Below are positions 8,793-17,912 of a DNA stretch of 33,077 nt, in pieces; positions within the stretch are counted from its first letter, which is position 1, and each line of letters opens with the position of its first letter. The position numbers and the translations under genes were made by a program. This DNA comes from Sulfurospirillum sp. (GTDB taxonomy: Bacteria; Campylobacterota; Campylobacteria; Campylobacterales; Sulfurospirillaceae). The notes beneath the pieces are model-generated. The model worked only from the letters and a program-made list of their open reading frames with translations, was not told the origin of the DNA and ran no database searches. Where the stretch lies: the NCBI GenBank assembly GCA_014859685.1, contig JACUTU010000013.1, positions 1 to 33,077 of the forward strand, read 5' to 3'.

Positions 8793-9227
8793 TTGCAAGA
8801 TTTTGAAAACTGTTTGGGTTTACAGATCAAACTGACGCAAAATATTATGGCAAATGAATACAATAAATACCTCAAAGATTTTGGTATTAGTAGTGAACAG
8901 GGTTTGCTTTTGAAGTTTGTCCATGAATCGCCTGGTTGCACGCAAACGCAACTTTCGCACATATTGCATAAAGACAAAACAACTATTACACGCATGATTG
9001 ACACTTTAGAAAAAAAAAGTAAATTATATCGTGAAAATTCATCTGAAGATAGAAGAATTTTTAAGATTTATCTTACACCTAAGAGTGCAAAAAAAGTGGA
9101 AGAGATTTCACCGCTTTTTGAACAAAGAGAACAAGAGCTAGAAGCGATAATTCCACCTAAGGATTACGAAACAACGATCAGAGTGCTAAATCAAATAAAA
9201 GAATATTATAGAGGATTAAATCGATGA
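8793..9227 (+). CDS. MarR-family transcriptional regulator
   Basis: This is a 144-aa winged-helix regulator. The recognition helix and wing are plain: CTQTQLSHILHKDKTTITRM, then DTLEKKSKLYRENSSEDRRIFKIYLT. It starts at a TTG with a strong AAAGGAGG upstream. It overlaps the TolC-like gene by 4 nt (ATGA), so it is the first gene of an efflux operon and probably represses it. MarR proteins usually release DNA on binding small phenolic compounds or on oxidation of a cysteine. The ligand is unknown. Confidence 0.92.
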   Translation: MQDFENCLGLQIKLTQNIMANEYNKYLKDFGISSEQGLLLKFVHESPGCTQTQLSHILHKDKTTITRMIDTLEKKSKLYRENSSEDRRIFKIYLTPKSAKKVEEISPLFEQREQELEAIIPPKDYETTIRVLNQIKEYYRGLNR

Positions 9228-10456
9228 AGAAATTGAGTTTATTATGCTTGCTAATTCCTGTGTTTATGCAAGCACAAGATCTAAAGTCGCTCATAGAGCA
9301 TGCTTTGAAAAATAACGATATTGTGGTATCAAAAGATTTTATCAAAGCTGCCAAAGAGCAAGAAATGCAGGCTGCAAAAAATGCCTATTTCCCAAGTGTT
9401 GATGCGGGAGGTTTTTATCAAAGCCTCAATGAAAAAACACCAAATCTAGCTGGAGACACTTACAGCGGGTATCTTAAAATTGGTGTAGATTTGTATGATG
9501 GTGGTAGAAAATCAAGTACCATACAAACAACAAAAAGCCTTTTAGATGCTGCAACATTTGACACGCAAGCATATAAAAAATCACTCGCACTTTTGATTAC
9601 GAGAGATTTTTTCACTATTAAAAATCAAGAAGCAAATCTCATAGCACTTGAAGAGAAAAATAAACAGCTTGAAGCCCAACTCCAAAGGGTGCAGCAATTT
9701 TTTGATGTAGGTAGTGCTACGAGCGATGAGATAGATAAACTCAAAGCAGAATTGAGCAATAATGTGTACCGGATGGATGCTACAAAATTTGAGATATTGT
9801 CCTATAAAAAAATCTTGAGTGTGAATGTCGGCTTAAATATTGCTACGCTTGATAATGCTTCATTTCTTGTGCCAAGCGATGTGATGATGGAAGATAGCGA
9901 TGGTATAAAATCGATGATGGCTCAAGCAAATGCATTGCAAAAAAATGCACAAGTCCTTGGTAGTGCGTATCTACCACAAGTTCGCTTGGAAAATACCTAT
10001 AGTATTTATGATTATGGAAGAAGCGATGCGAGCCATTTTGAGGGCTTAGATAAGCAAAATAAATTGATGCTTAGTTTCAATGTCAAACTTTTTGATGATG
10101 GGGTAATTGAGAAACAAAAAGAAGCAGTTCTTTTGCAAAAAAAAGCATTAGAATCACAAATCAATCAAGAAAAACAGTTCCAACAAATTAACACAAAACT
10201 CGCCTTTGCACGCATACAAACAGCACATGCACAAATACAAAGTGCCAAAAGTTCCTTGCTCTCGGCCCAAAGTGCGTATGAAAGCATTGTAGAAAAGTAC
10301 AAAGCAGGTGTTGTTGACAATATCGCATATCTCGATGCACTCAGTAAACAAACAGATGCAAAAGCACAGTATGAAGTAGCACGCAATGCTTTGCAAGTGG
10401 CATATGCTAGTTATTATTATTACACAAATAAAAATATAGAGGAATTTATACAATGA
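9224..10456 (+). CDS. TolC-family outer membrane efflux protein
   Basis: This is a 410-aa outer-membrane channel of a tripartite pump. A signal peptide is visible (KKLSLLCLLIPVFMQA, cleavage near residue 17). Two TolC-type repeats of long alpha-helical coiled coil follow, rich in Gln, Ala and Lys. The typical motif GLNIATLDNAS-like turn, FDVGSATSDEIDKLKAEL and YKAGVVDNIAYLDAL are present. It is somewhat shorter than E. coli TolC. Its stop overlaps the start of the adaptor gene (ATGA, 4 nt), supporting coupled translation. Confidence 0.9.
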   Translation: MKKLSLLCLLIPVFMQAQDLKSLIEHALKNNDIVVSKDFIKAAKEQEMQAAKNAYFPSVDAGGFYQSLNEKTPNLAGDTYSGYLKIGVDLYDGGRKSSTIQTTKSLLDAATFDTQAYKKSLALLITRDFFTIKNQEANLIALEEKNKQLEAQLQRVQQFFDVGSATSDEIDKLKAELSNNVYRMDATKFEILSYKKILSVNVGLNIATLDNASFLVPSDVMMEDSDGIKSMMAQANALQKNAQVLGSAYLPQVRLENTYSIYDYGRSDASHFEGLDKQNKLMLSFNVKLFDDGVIEKQKEAVLLQKKALESQINQEKQFQQINTKLAFARIQTAHAQIQSAKSSLLSAQSAYESIVEKYKAGVVDNIAYLDALSKQTDAKAQYEVARNALQVAYASYYYYTNKNIEEFIQ

Positions 10457-11496
10457 GAAAGATTTTTTTAGTTATATGTTTTATGTTTATAAGCATTCAA
10501 GCACAAGAGCAAAAAGCTTCACTTGTGCAAACAGCACCTATCACCAAAGAACGCGTAAAGACTCTGAAAAACTTTGTAGGCAATGTTGTGTTTGAACAAA
10601 GTACAAACATAGCATCACAAAGTTTTGGAGCAATTGTGCAATTGCAATTCAAACTAGCAGATAGAGTCAAAAAAGATCAAATCCTTGCAAAAGTGGATGA
10701 TACTATTATTAAAGCACAGATAATTGCGGCAAAAGCAGTACTTGATGAAACGCTTGTAAATTTAGAAAAAGCACACAAAGATTTAAAGAGATATACAACA
10801 TTGTATGAGCAAAAAGCAATTTCGCAAACAGCATTTGATGATTATTATTTTCTTGCTAAAAGTTTAGAGAGCAAGGTGGCAACACAAAAAGCAAATCTCA
10901 ATACTCTTGAAGTTGAGCAAGCCAAAAAAATTATATATGCACCTTTTGATGGCATTGTTGTGGCAAAACATATAGAACTTGGAGATTGGGCTGCTCAAGG
11001 AACACAAGTAGCACAGGTTATCAATCCAAAATCAGCAGAAGTTGAAGTCAATCTTCCTCAAGATGTTGCAAGTATCTTACATGTAAACCAAGTGATTCGC
11101 GTAAAAATTGCCCAAGATGTTTATGAGGGATTTGTGCAAGCGATTATTCCAAAAGGTGATATGAAAACGAGAACTTTTCCCGTTCGTATAGCTTTTAAAA
11201 AACCTTTTACAACTATTTATGAGGGAATGAGCGCTGAAGTGATGGTAGAAACAATGCAAGAGGAAGATTCTTTTGTGGTGATGCGTGATGCGATTATCCA
11301 AAAATTTGGACAAAATGTAATCTTTATCAACAATAATAACACCGCTTTGATGGTTCCTGTGCAAATTATTGGGTATCTGAAAAACAAAGTTGCGATAAGC
11401 GCTCAAGGACTCCAAGAAGGAACACCTGTGGTGGTTAAGGGCAATGAACGGATATTTCCAAATATGCCTTTGCAAGATATTGGAGGTAAACAATAA
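10453..11496 (+). CDS. RND efflux periplasmic adaptor (membrane fusion protein)
   Basis: This is a 347-aa HlyD/AcrA-type adaptor that bridges the inner-membrane pump and the TolC-like channel. A signal peptide (RKIFLVICFMFISIQA) precedes a biotinyl-lipoyl-like half domain (IVQLQFKLADRVKKDQILAKVDDT). A coiled-coil hairpin (about 75-155) and the second lipoyl half (IIYAPFDGIVVAKHIELGDW) follow. Beta-barrel and membrane-proximal domains complete it. No lipobox cysteine is seen, so it is probably a soluble periplasmic form. Its last base is the first base of the pump start codon. Confidence 0.92.
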   Translation: MRKIFLVICFMFISIQAQEQKASLVQTAPITKERVKTLKNFVGNVVFEQSTNIASQSFGAIVQLQFKLADRVKKDQILAKVDDTIIKAQIIAAKAVLDETLVNLEKAHKDLKRYTTLYEQKAISQTAFDDYYFLAKSLESKVATQKANLNTLEVEQAKKIIYAPFDGIVVAKHIELGDWAAQGTQVAQVINPKSAEVEVNLPQDVASILHVNQVIRVKIAQDVYEGFVQAIIPKGDMKTRTFPVRIAFKKPFTTIYEGMSAEVMVETMQEEDSFVVMRDAIIQKFGQNVIFINNNNTALMVPVQIIGYLKNKVAISAQGLQEGTPVVVKGNERIFPNMPLQDIGGKQ

Positions 11497-14400
11497 TGGA
11501 TATCATAGGCTATTCAATAAAGAAGCCTGTTAGCATTATAGTTGGGGTTATTTTACTTATACTTTTTGGATTGTTAGCACTTTCAAAACTTCCATACCAA
11601 CTCACTCCAACAGTGACACAGCCTGAACTTTCGGTAAAAACTTTTTGGCCAGGTGCCACCCCTTATGAAGTAGAGAGCAATATAATCCAAGAGCAAGAAG
11701 AAGCACTCAAAAACACAACAGGATTAGTAAAATACGAGAGTACATCAAGCGATAATGTGGGAACAATTGTGCTTACATTTAAAACAGGAACGGATATCAA
11801 TCAAGCAAAACTTGATGTTTCCAATAAACTCAATGAGGTAAGTTCGTATCCACAAAATGTTGAAAAACCCGTCATAAGTTCAAGTGGTGATAATTCAAGT
11901 CCCGTTATTTGGAGCGTTTTACAAACCAAAGATGGCAATGAAAAACATATCTATAAGTATCTTACTTTTTTCAATGATGAGATAAAAGAGAGAATCCAGC
12001 GAGTTCCTGGTGTTGCTTCTTTGTTTGTGATAGGCGGACAAGAAGATGAGGTACATGTAAAAGTTGATGTGGCAAAACTTGCAACTTACCATTTGAGTAT
12101 CGATACTGTTGTGCAGGTTTTACAACATGAAAACCAAAATGTCGCTGCTGGTAGTATGGATGTTGATAGAAGAACTTATAGAATCCGCACAACAGGTGAA
12201 TTTAAAGATCTACAAAGCATTAGAGATGTTGTGATTCAAAGTGATGGAGCTAGGAGAATTTTTCTCAAAGACATCGCAACTGTGAGTTTTGGAAATGAAA
12301 AAGCCACTGGTATTACGATGTTTTTGGGTGTGCCGAGTATCATTGTTGGTGTACGTGCACAAAGTGATACAAATATAGTGGAGATGACTGATGAAGTAGA
12401 AAAAGTCTACAAAGAGCTCAATGCTGGAGCTTTGAGCGAAAAAAATCTTGAGCTCAAGTGGTTATATGATCAAAGACCTTACATTATGGGATCCATTGAT
12501 CTTGTGAAACAAAATATCTTTATAGGCGCGATTTTGGCAATAATTGTTTTGCTTATATTTTTGCGATCAGTTCGAGCAACCGCAGTAGTTGCTATCGCAA
12601 TTCCTATAAGTATCATTGCTACCTTTATCATCCTAGCTATCATGAACAGAAGCATCAATACAATATCTTTGGCTGGTATCTCATTTGCCGTGGGAATGCT
12701 CGTTGATAGTGCAATTGTTGTGCTAGAAAATATAGACAGGCACAAGCAGATGGGCAAAGCATTTTTTAAAGCAGCTTATGATGGTGCAAGTGAAGTTTGG
12801 GGAGCATTAATCGCATCTGCATTGACAACGATCGCTGTCTTCTTGCCGATAGTATTTTTAGAAGATGAAGCTGGACAACTTTTTAAAGATATAGCCATCG
12901 CAGTCACAGGAGCAGTTTCTTTTTCTCTTTTTGTTTCTATTTCGGTTATTCCTATGCTTTGGACACTTGTAATGGCACGCAAAAAAGATACTAAGATATC
13001 ACAGCCACAAACAAAAAGCTTTCTTGTGCGTTTGGGCGAACAATTTGTAGATTTATTTATGTTTTTTATCAATAAGTCTCTCACAAATGTTTTTACCCGT
13101 TTGGTGACGGTTGTCTCTCTTATTAGTTTTGCGGTTTTGAGTGTTTATATCTTTTTTCCTAAGATGGAATACCTCCCTCAAGGTAACCAAAATTTGATTT
13201 TCAACATCCTCATCCCGCCTCCTGGTTTATCGCTTCAGGAGAGAACAAATATCGGAGAGTCTTTGTTTAAAAAAATGGAAAAACATATTAACAAAGAAGT
13301 AGACGGTATTCCACCTATCAACAGATTATTTTTTGGCTCTTTTGGAGATTTTATGATCTTAGGCGGCACTAGCGCATATGAGGAAAGAGCGAGAGAATTG
13401 ATACCAGCTTTTATCCCCGTTGTAAACTCTTTTCCTGGTGTTTTTGGTATCACTTTACAAAGAGGTGTATTTGAAAATGGCATTGGTGAAGGTCGTAGTG
13501 TAGATATTGATCTTAGTGGCGAGAGTATAGAAAAGTTGGCAAATGTCGGTGGAGCTTATTTTCAAGCATTGAAGCAAGCGCTTCCCGCTGTGCAGATTAG
13601 ACCAGTTCCGTCGATCGAACTTTTGTATCAAGAGGGAAGATTTTATCCAAAAAGAGAGGCTTTGCGAGCAGTTGGTTTGGATGCAAATTCTTTGGGAATT
13701 AGTCTTGATGTCCTGATGGATGGTAGAAAAATTGGAGATTTTAAGCAAGATGGTAAGAAAAAAATCGACCTTAAACTAATGGGTTTGAACGAGGATGCAA
13801 CAACGCCAGAAGCGCTTGAAAAGATGCTACTTGCCACTCCAAGCGGCGGGCTTGTTCCTATCTCTACTTTGGCGCAACTAGAAAAAACAACTGGTATTTC
13901 AGAGATTAGACATTTAGGGGGCAAAAGAACAATCACGCTCAAAGTTACCCCGCCTGAATCGATGACAATCCAAGAAATGATGGCGTTGATTGATATGCAA
14001 ATCACACCAGCCATTAAAAAAACAGGTTTATTGCAAGAAGTGAGCGTAGGACTTTCGGGAACAGCGGATAAACTCAAAGAAACAATCAGTGCGATGTCGC
14101 TCAATATCATTTTAGCGCTTATCATAACTTATTTGCTGATGAGTGCTTTGTTTAGCAATTTTATATATCCACTTATCATCATGGTAACCGTGCCTATTGC
14201 TGCTGCTGGAGGGTTTATAGGCTTAAAACTCACCGATACTTTCATAGCTATGCAACCTATGGATGTACTCACGATGTTAGGTTTTGTTATCCTTATCGGT
14301 GTTGTTGTAAATAACGCTATTTTGATAGTATATCAAGCTTTGAACAATATAAGAATCTATAAATTAGAGTATAAAAAAGCAGTTCTTGAAGCTACAAAAA

Positions 14401-14642
14401 GCCGTTTGCGACCTATTTTTATGAGTTCACTTACCTCAATTTTTGGTATGTTGCCATTGGTGCTTTTTCCAGGCCCAGGGAGTGAATTTTATAGAGGTTT
14501 GGGCAGTGTTATAACTGGTGGTTTGGCACTTTCAACATTTTTTACTATCTTTATGATCCCATCATTATTGCTATTTGTAGTGCATTTTGAAAAAAAAGGA
14601 TCACAAAAACAAGACGGTAAACAAGTTGTACCAGAGTTATAA
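11496..14642 (+). CDS. RND multidrug efflux permease (AcrB/HAE1-like)
   Basis: This is a 1048-aa inner-membrane proton antiporter with the usual 12 helices and two large periplasmic loops. Typical motifs are LPYQLTPTVTQPELSVKTFWPGA near the start, VVAIAIPISIIATFIIL and RLRPIFMSSLTSIFGMLPL. In the proton-relay helix TM4 the AcrB Asp-Asp pair is D404-S405 (GMLVDSAIVVLEN). In TM10 the AcrB lysine is replaced by N939 (VVVNNAILIV). This Asp/Asn type is known from other RND branches but differs from AcrB. Substrates cannot be read from the sequence. The C-terminus overlaps the next gene's longest start by 56 nt. Confidence 0.95.
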   Translation: MDIIGYSIKKPVSIIVGVILLILFGLLALSKLPYQLTPTVTQPELSVKTFWPGATPYEVESNIIQEQEEALKNTTGLVKYESTSSDNVGTIVLTFKTGTDINQAKLDVSNKLNEVSSYPQNVEKPVISSSGDNSSPVIWSVLQTKDGNEKHIYKYLTFFNDEIKERIQRVPGVASLFVIGGQEDEVHVKVDVAKLATYHLSIDTVVQVLQHENQNVAAGSMDVDRRTYRIRTTGEFKDLQSIRDVVIQSDGARRIFLKDIATVSFGNEKATGITMFLGVPSIIVGVRAQSDTNIVEMTDEVEKVYKELNAGALSEKNLELKWLYDQRPYIMGSIDLVKQNIFIGAILAIIVLLIFLRSVRATAVVAIAIPISIIATFIILAIMNRSINTISLAGISFAVGMLVDSAIVVLENIDRHKQMGKAFFKAAYDGASEVWGALIASALTTIAVFLPIVFLEDEAGQLFKDIAIAVTGAVSFSLFVSISVIPMLWTLVMARKKDTKISQPQTKSFLVRLGEQFVDLFMFFINKSLTNVFTRLVTVVSLISFAVLSVYIFFPKMEYLPQGNQNLIFNILIPPPGLSLQERTNIGESLFKKMEKHINKEVDGIPPINRLFFGSFGDFMILGGTSAYEERARELIPAFIPVVNSFPGVFGITLQRGVFENGIGEGRSVDIDLSGESIEKLANVGGAYFQALKQALPAVQIRPVPSIELLYQEGRFYPKREALRAVGLDANSLGISLDVLMDGRKIGDFKQDGKKKIDLKLMGLNEDATTPEALEKMLLATPSGGLVPISTLAQLEKTTGISEIRHLGGKRTITLKVTPPESMTIQEMMALIDMQITPAIKKTGLLQEVSVGLSGTADKLKETISAMSLNIILALIITYLLMSALFSNFIYPLIIMVTVPIAAAGGFIGLKLTDTFIAMQPMDVLTMLGFVILIGVVVNNAILIVYQALNNIRIYKLEYKKAVLEATKSRLRPIFMSSLTSIFGMLPLVLFPGPGSEFYRGLGSVITGGLALSTFFTIFMIPSLLLFVVHFEKKGSQKQDGKQVVPEL

Positions 14643-16137
14643 GTCTTACTTGCAAAAAGAGTATGGCTTCGAGCTATACTCCATAGCTGTAGATTTGGAA
14701 TTTGGCTGTCCAAATAGAGATAGTGATGGCCAAGGTGGTTGTACTTTTTGTCCTAGCGATGGGGCAAGGGCGGTGCAGATCAAAGATGCAAAAAGCCTTG
14801 AAGAACAGATACAAAAAGGGATCGCTTTTGCGAAAAAAAGATATAAAGCAAAGCATTTTATGCTTTATATTCAAGCTTATAGCGGTACCTTTGCAACTTT
14901 ACGACAACAAAAAGAAGCTTATGAAAAACTCCTCAATCTTTATGATTTTAAAGCTATAGCTATTGGAACAAGACCTGATTGTTTAGGCGATGAAACGCTT
15001 GCATATCTCCATGATTTGAACCAAAAGATTTCCCTACATGTAGAGCTTGGTGTGCAAACACTCAACGACAAAACACTTTCGCATATTAACCGTGGACATG
15101 ATGCAAAAGCGAGTGTAGATGCCATCAAAAAACTCAAGGCATATGGTCTAAAAGTATTTGCACATATAATAGTTGGTTTGCCCCATGAAAATAGAGCGGA
15201 TTGGAGTCACACTGTGCAAACGCTCATAGCGCTCAAAGTTTCTGGTATCAAGTTTCACAATTTACACATCATCAAAAATACAGCCCTACATGTAGCGTTC
15301 CAAAAAGAACCGTGGAAAATTTTCGATGCGTATGAATACGCCGAAGAGCTGATCCATCTTTTAAGAATGCTACCTTGCGATATGGTTGTGCAACGGCTCT
15401 CAAGCGACACGCCAAAAAATGATCTTATTGCACCGATTTGGCACATGCAAAAAGGACAATTTGCAAACTATATCCATCAAACAATGCACTATCGTTTTGG
15501 TAAAAGCAGTGTAGATGAGCGGTTTTGGAGTGAGGAATATGGGGAGTATTATTATCCAAAAAGCGGTGCAATCAAACAAGCTAGAGAGCTTTTTATAGCC
15601 CATTCACAATTAGAAAAAAGGCTTACATGTAAGGATGTTTATCTTTTAGATATAGGATTTGGTTTTGGAGTTAATTCGCTTGAAGCTTTGAAAATAACAT
15701 CTAAAAACACCTTACATGTAAGCGCGCTTGATCAAGATGCACGCATAGCAAAAAACTTGCCCAAAAGCATAGATTTTATCGTAGGTGACATAAGATACAC
15801 GCTGAAAAAACTAGATAAAAAATATGATGTGATATTTTTAGATCCATTTTGTGAGGATAAAAATGCCTCAATGCTGAGCGTCGAAGTGTTTATGATGCTT
15901 AAAAAACTTCTCAAAAAAGATGGCGTGATGATAACTTCCACAAAAGAAGAATCCGTAAGAGTAGGATGTAGTCACGCTGGTTTTAAAAGCGTGGTAGTAA
16001 GTCATGGCGACATAAAAGGCTTAGTAGTCACACATGCAGATGAGCCTCTAAATGGCGAGCCTTATCATGACCCGCATCTAGTATGGAGCGATAAAATGAT
16101 AGCGGCATATAGAAATCAATTAAAAAAAGGGAGTTAG
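14587..16137 (+). CDS. Fusion: YhcC/YtqA-type radical SAM protein + MnmC-like methyltransferase
   Basis: The product has 516 aa in two parts. Residues 1 to about 305 match the TIGR01212 (YhcC/YtqA) radical SAM family: cluster cysteines C41, C52 and C55 in FGCPNRDSDGQGGCTFC, then YIQAYSGTFA, GTRPDCL and ELGVQTLNDKTL. Residues from about 312 match the MnmC methyltransferase domain (DUF752): YGEYYYPKSGAIKQARELFI, SAM loop DIGFGFGVNS (355-364), FLDPFCEDKNASML (D419) and VRVGCSHAGF. MnmC makes the final methyl group of mnm5U in tRNA wobble uridines, so a role in tRNA U34 modification is inferred. The start is uncertain: TTG at 14587 inside the pump gene, or TTG at 14626. It carries four TACATGTA sites. 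Confidence 0.88.
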   Translation: MKKKDHKNKTVNKLYQSYKSYLQKEYGFELYSIAVDLEFGCPNRDSDGQGGCTFCPSDGARAVQIKDAKSLEEQIQKGIAFAKKRYKAKHFMLYIQAYSGTFATLRQQKEAYEKLLNLYDFKAIAIGTRPDCLGDETLAYLHDLNQKISLHVELGVQTLNDKTLSHINRGHDAKASVDAIKKLKAYGLKVFAHIIVGLPHENRADWSHTVQTLIALKVSGIKFHNLHIIKNTALHVAFQKEPWKIFDAYEYAEELIHLLRMLPCDMVVQRLSSDTPKNDLIAPIWHMQKGQFANYIHQTMHYRFGKSSVDERFWSEEYGEYYYPKSGAIKQARELFIAHSQLEKRLTCKDVYLLDIGFGFGVNSLEALKITSKNTLHVSALDQDARIAKNLPKSIDFIVGDIRYTLKKLDKKYDVIFLDPFCEDKNASMLSVEVFMMLKKLLKKDGVMITSTKEESVRVGCSHAGFKSVVVSHGDIKGLVVTHADEPLNGEPYHDPHLVWSDKMIAAYRNQLKKGS

Positions 16138-16138
16138 A

Positions 16139-17146
16139 ATGCTTTTTGATGCGATAGAAATTGGTGGTATCGATTTGAAAAATCGAGTTGTAATGTCTCC
16201 TATGTGTATGTACAATGCAGCCCATGATGCAAAAGCTACGCATTTTCATATGGAGCATTATGCGTCAAGAGCCGCAGGCGGTGTTGGGCTTGTTATGCTT
16301 GAAGCAACGGCGGTTTGTGCTGATGGGCGGATTAGTGATCGTGATTTGGGATTGTGGAATGATGTGCAGATGATATCTTTGTCTCACATCGTGGAGCGAA
16401 TCCACTCATATGATTGCAAGGTTGGTATACAATTAGCACATGCTGGTAGAAAAAGTGAAGCAGCCACTACGCCTTTTGCGCCAAGTGCCTTGAGATTTAG
16501 TGAAAATTATCGTATGCCAAAAGAGATGCGTATCCAAGATATTGTTCAAATAAAACAGCAGTTTTTAGACGCCTGCAAGCGAGCTGAGAGCATAGGATTT
16601 GATGTCATCGAAATTCATGCAGCGCATGGGTATCTTCTCCATGAATTTCTTTCACCTTTTTCAAATAAAAGAGAAGATGATTATGGTGGAAGTTTTGCAA
16701 ATCGAGCGAGATTTTTGTTAGAAATTGTAAAAGAGCTACGAACTTTTTATACAGGCGCACTTTTTGTGAGACTCTCAGCAGTTGAGTATCAAGATGTTGT
16801 TTGTGGGCTTGAGGAAAGCATTGCACTTGCGCGCCTTTTAAAGGATTTGGGAGTCGATCTTATTGATGTGAGTAGCGGTGGAAACTCTCCAAAACTTCCA
16901 AGCCAAATTTTTTCAGGGTATCAGATAGAGTATGCAAAGGCGATTAAAGAGAGTGCACACATGAAAACAGCCGCGGTTGGGATGATTGATAGTTATGAGC
17001 TTGCTGAAAAAACACTCACACAAGGCGCAGCGGATTTGATATTTTTAGGTAGAGAATTACTACGCAACCCGTATTGGGTAGCCAACAATGCATATCAATA
17101 CGAAAAAAAGAATTTTATGTTAAAAAATTATACCAGAGCGTATTAA
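16139..17146 (+). CDS. Old yellow enzyme family NADPH dehydrogenase, YqjM type
   Basis: This is an FMN-dependent ene-reductase of 335 aa. The YqjM-class features are visible: C23 and Y25 in VVMSPMCMY (the redox-tuning cysteine), H160 and H163 in IHAAHGYLLHEFLSPFSN for substrate binding, RKSEAA and IFLGRELLRNPYW at the flavin phosphate end. Such enzymes reduce activated alkenes and nitro compounds and often serve electrophile detoxification. The start lies 1 nt after the fusion gene's stop, so the two are cotranscribed. The physiological substrate is unknown. Confidence 0.93.
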   Translation: MLFDAIEIGGIDLKNRVVMSPMCMYNAAHDAKATHFHMEHYASRAAGGVGLVMLEATAVCADGRISDRDLGLWNDVQMISLSHIVERIHSYDCKVGIQLAHAGRKSEAATTPFAPSALRFSENYRMPKEMRIQDIVQIKQQFLDACKRAESIGFDVIEIHAAHGYLLHEFLSPFSNKREDDYGGSFANRARFLLEIVKELRTFYTGALFVRLSAVEYQDVVCGLEESIALARLLKDLGVDLIDVSSGGNSPKLPSQIFSGYQIEYAKAIKESAHMKTAAVGMIDSYELAEKTLTQGAADLIFLGRELLRNPYWVANNAYQYEKKNFMLKNYTRAY

Positions 17147-17199
17147 GGTTAACTTAAATAAGATAGAATTACTCTTCTATGTCCCTGCCACTAAAACGG

Positions 17200-17231
17200 A
17201 CGCGTTCGTTTGAGTGTGTAAGGTCAGTTAC
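17200..17231. promoter_or_regulatory. Putative operator region with 19-bp direct repeat, copy 1
   Basis: A near-palindrome (17194-17211, centred on ACGCGT, one mismatched pair) abuts the 19-mer AGTGTGTAAGGTCAGTTAC (17213-17231), which recurs at 17904-17922. Within the 19-mer, GTAA and TTAC form a short dyad. The location, 31 bp before the nitroreductase start, suggests a regulator site. Confidence 0.45.
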
Positions 17232-17261
17232 TCTTATAAAATTTTAAAGGATAAAACAATT

Positions 17262-17882
17262 ATGGATAAGAAAAAGATGTTTTTAGATGCGATGTGGTTT
17301 CGGCACGCTACAAAACTTTTTGCGGACAAAAAGATTGCAAAAGAGGATTTGGAGTTTATTTTAGAGGCTGGAAGATTGAGTCCTAGCTCTTTTGGTGTGG
17401 AACAGTGGAAATTTATTGTTGTGCAAAATCAAAAGCTTAAAGAGTCTATCGAGGCAGTTGCTTGGGGACAAAAGCAGATCTCTACAAGCAGTGATTTACT
17501 CGTGATTTTGGCTAGAAAAGATGTGCGAAGTCGTGATACATATACCCAAAAACAACTTGCCCGTTGGGGATTGTCAGCAGATGCGTATGCTGGATTTTTA
17601 AATATTTACAAAGATTGGGTTGATGGTAGAGATGATCATACTATAGAGATGTGGAGCGAAAAACAGTGCTATATAGCTGCTGCAAACATGATGAGTGCCG
17701 CTGCATTTATCGGCATTGATTCTTGCCCTATTGAGGGATTTGTTGCGAGTGAAGTGGATGCAATTTTACGCGTTGATACAAGTGTATTTCAAACCGCACT
17801 TCTCATTCCGTTTGGTTATCGCGCAAGTGAGCCAAAACCAAAATCAAGACTCAGTATGGACGCAGTAGTTTCTTACATCTGA
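17262..17882 (+). CDS. Nitroreductase-family NAD(P)H-dependent oxidoreductase
   Basis: This is an FMN flavoprotein of about 206 aa. Nitroreductase fold markers are the N-terminal R-H-A-T-K-x-F basic patch (FRHATKLFAD), RLSPSSFGVEQWKFIVV for flavin binding, and the C-terminal IDSCPIEGF followed by LIPFGYRA. I place the start at the ATG at 17262, preceded by AAAGGA. A GTG at 17214 would begin inside the 19-bp repeat. The protein most likely reduces quinones or nitroaromatics. It stands as its own unit between 19-bp direct repeats, which could be operators or a trace of acquisition. Confidence 0.87.
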   Translation: MDKKKMFLDAMWFRHATKLFADKKIAKEDLEFILEAGRLSPSSFGVEQWKFIVVQNQKLKESIEAVAWGQKQISTSSDLLVILARKDVRSRDTYTQKQLARWGLSADAYAGFLNIYKDWVDGRDDHTIEMWSEKQCYIAAANMMSAAAFIGIDSCPIEGFVASEVDAILRVDTSVFQTALLIPFGYRASEPKPKSRLSMDAVVSYI

Positions 17883-17884
17883 TG

Positions 17885-17912
17885 TTGCGCACTTTTTTAC
17901 AAAAGTGTGTAA
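17885..17912. terminator. Stem-loop after the nitroreductase gene
   Basis: CACTTTT (17890-17896) pairs perfectly with AAAAGTG (17901-17907) around TTAC. Outer pairs with two G-U wobbles extend the stem to 12 bp. No T-run follows, so it may be a weak terminator or a regulator dyad that includes the GTGTGTAA end of the 19-bp repeat. Confidence 0.4.

Noticed and set aside
13643-14125. 160-aa open frame on the minus strand within the RND pump
   Set aside because: It is a shadow frame of the pump gene, without start signals.
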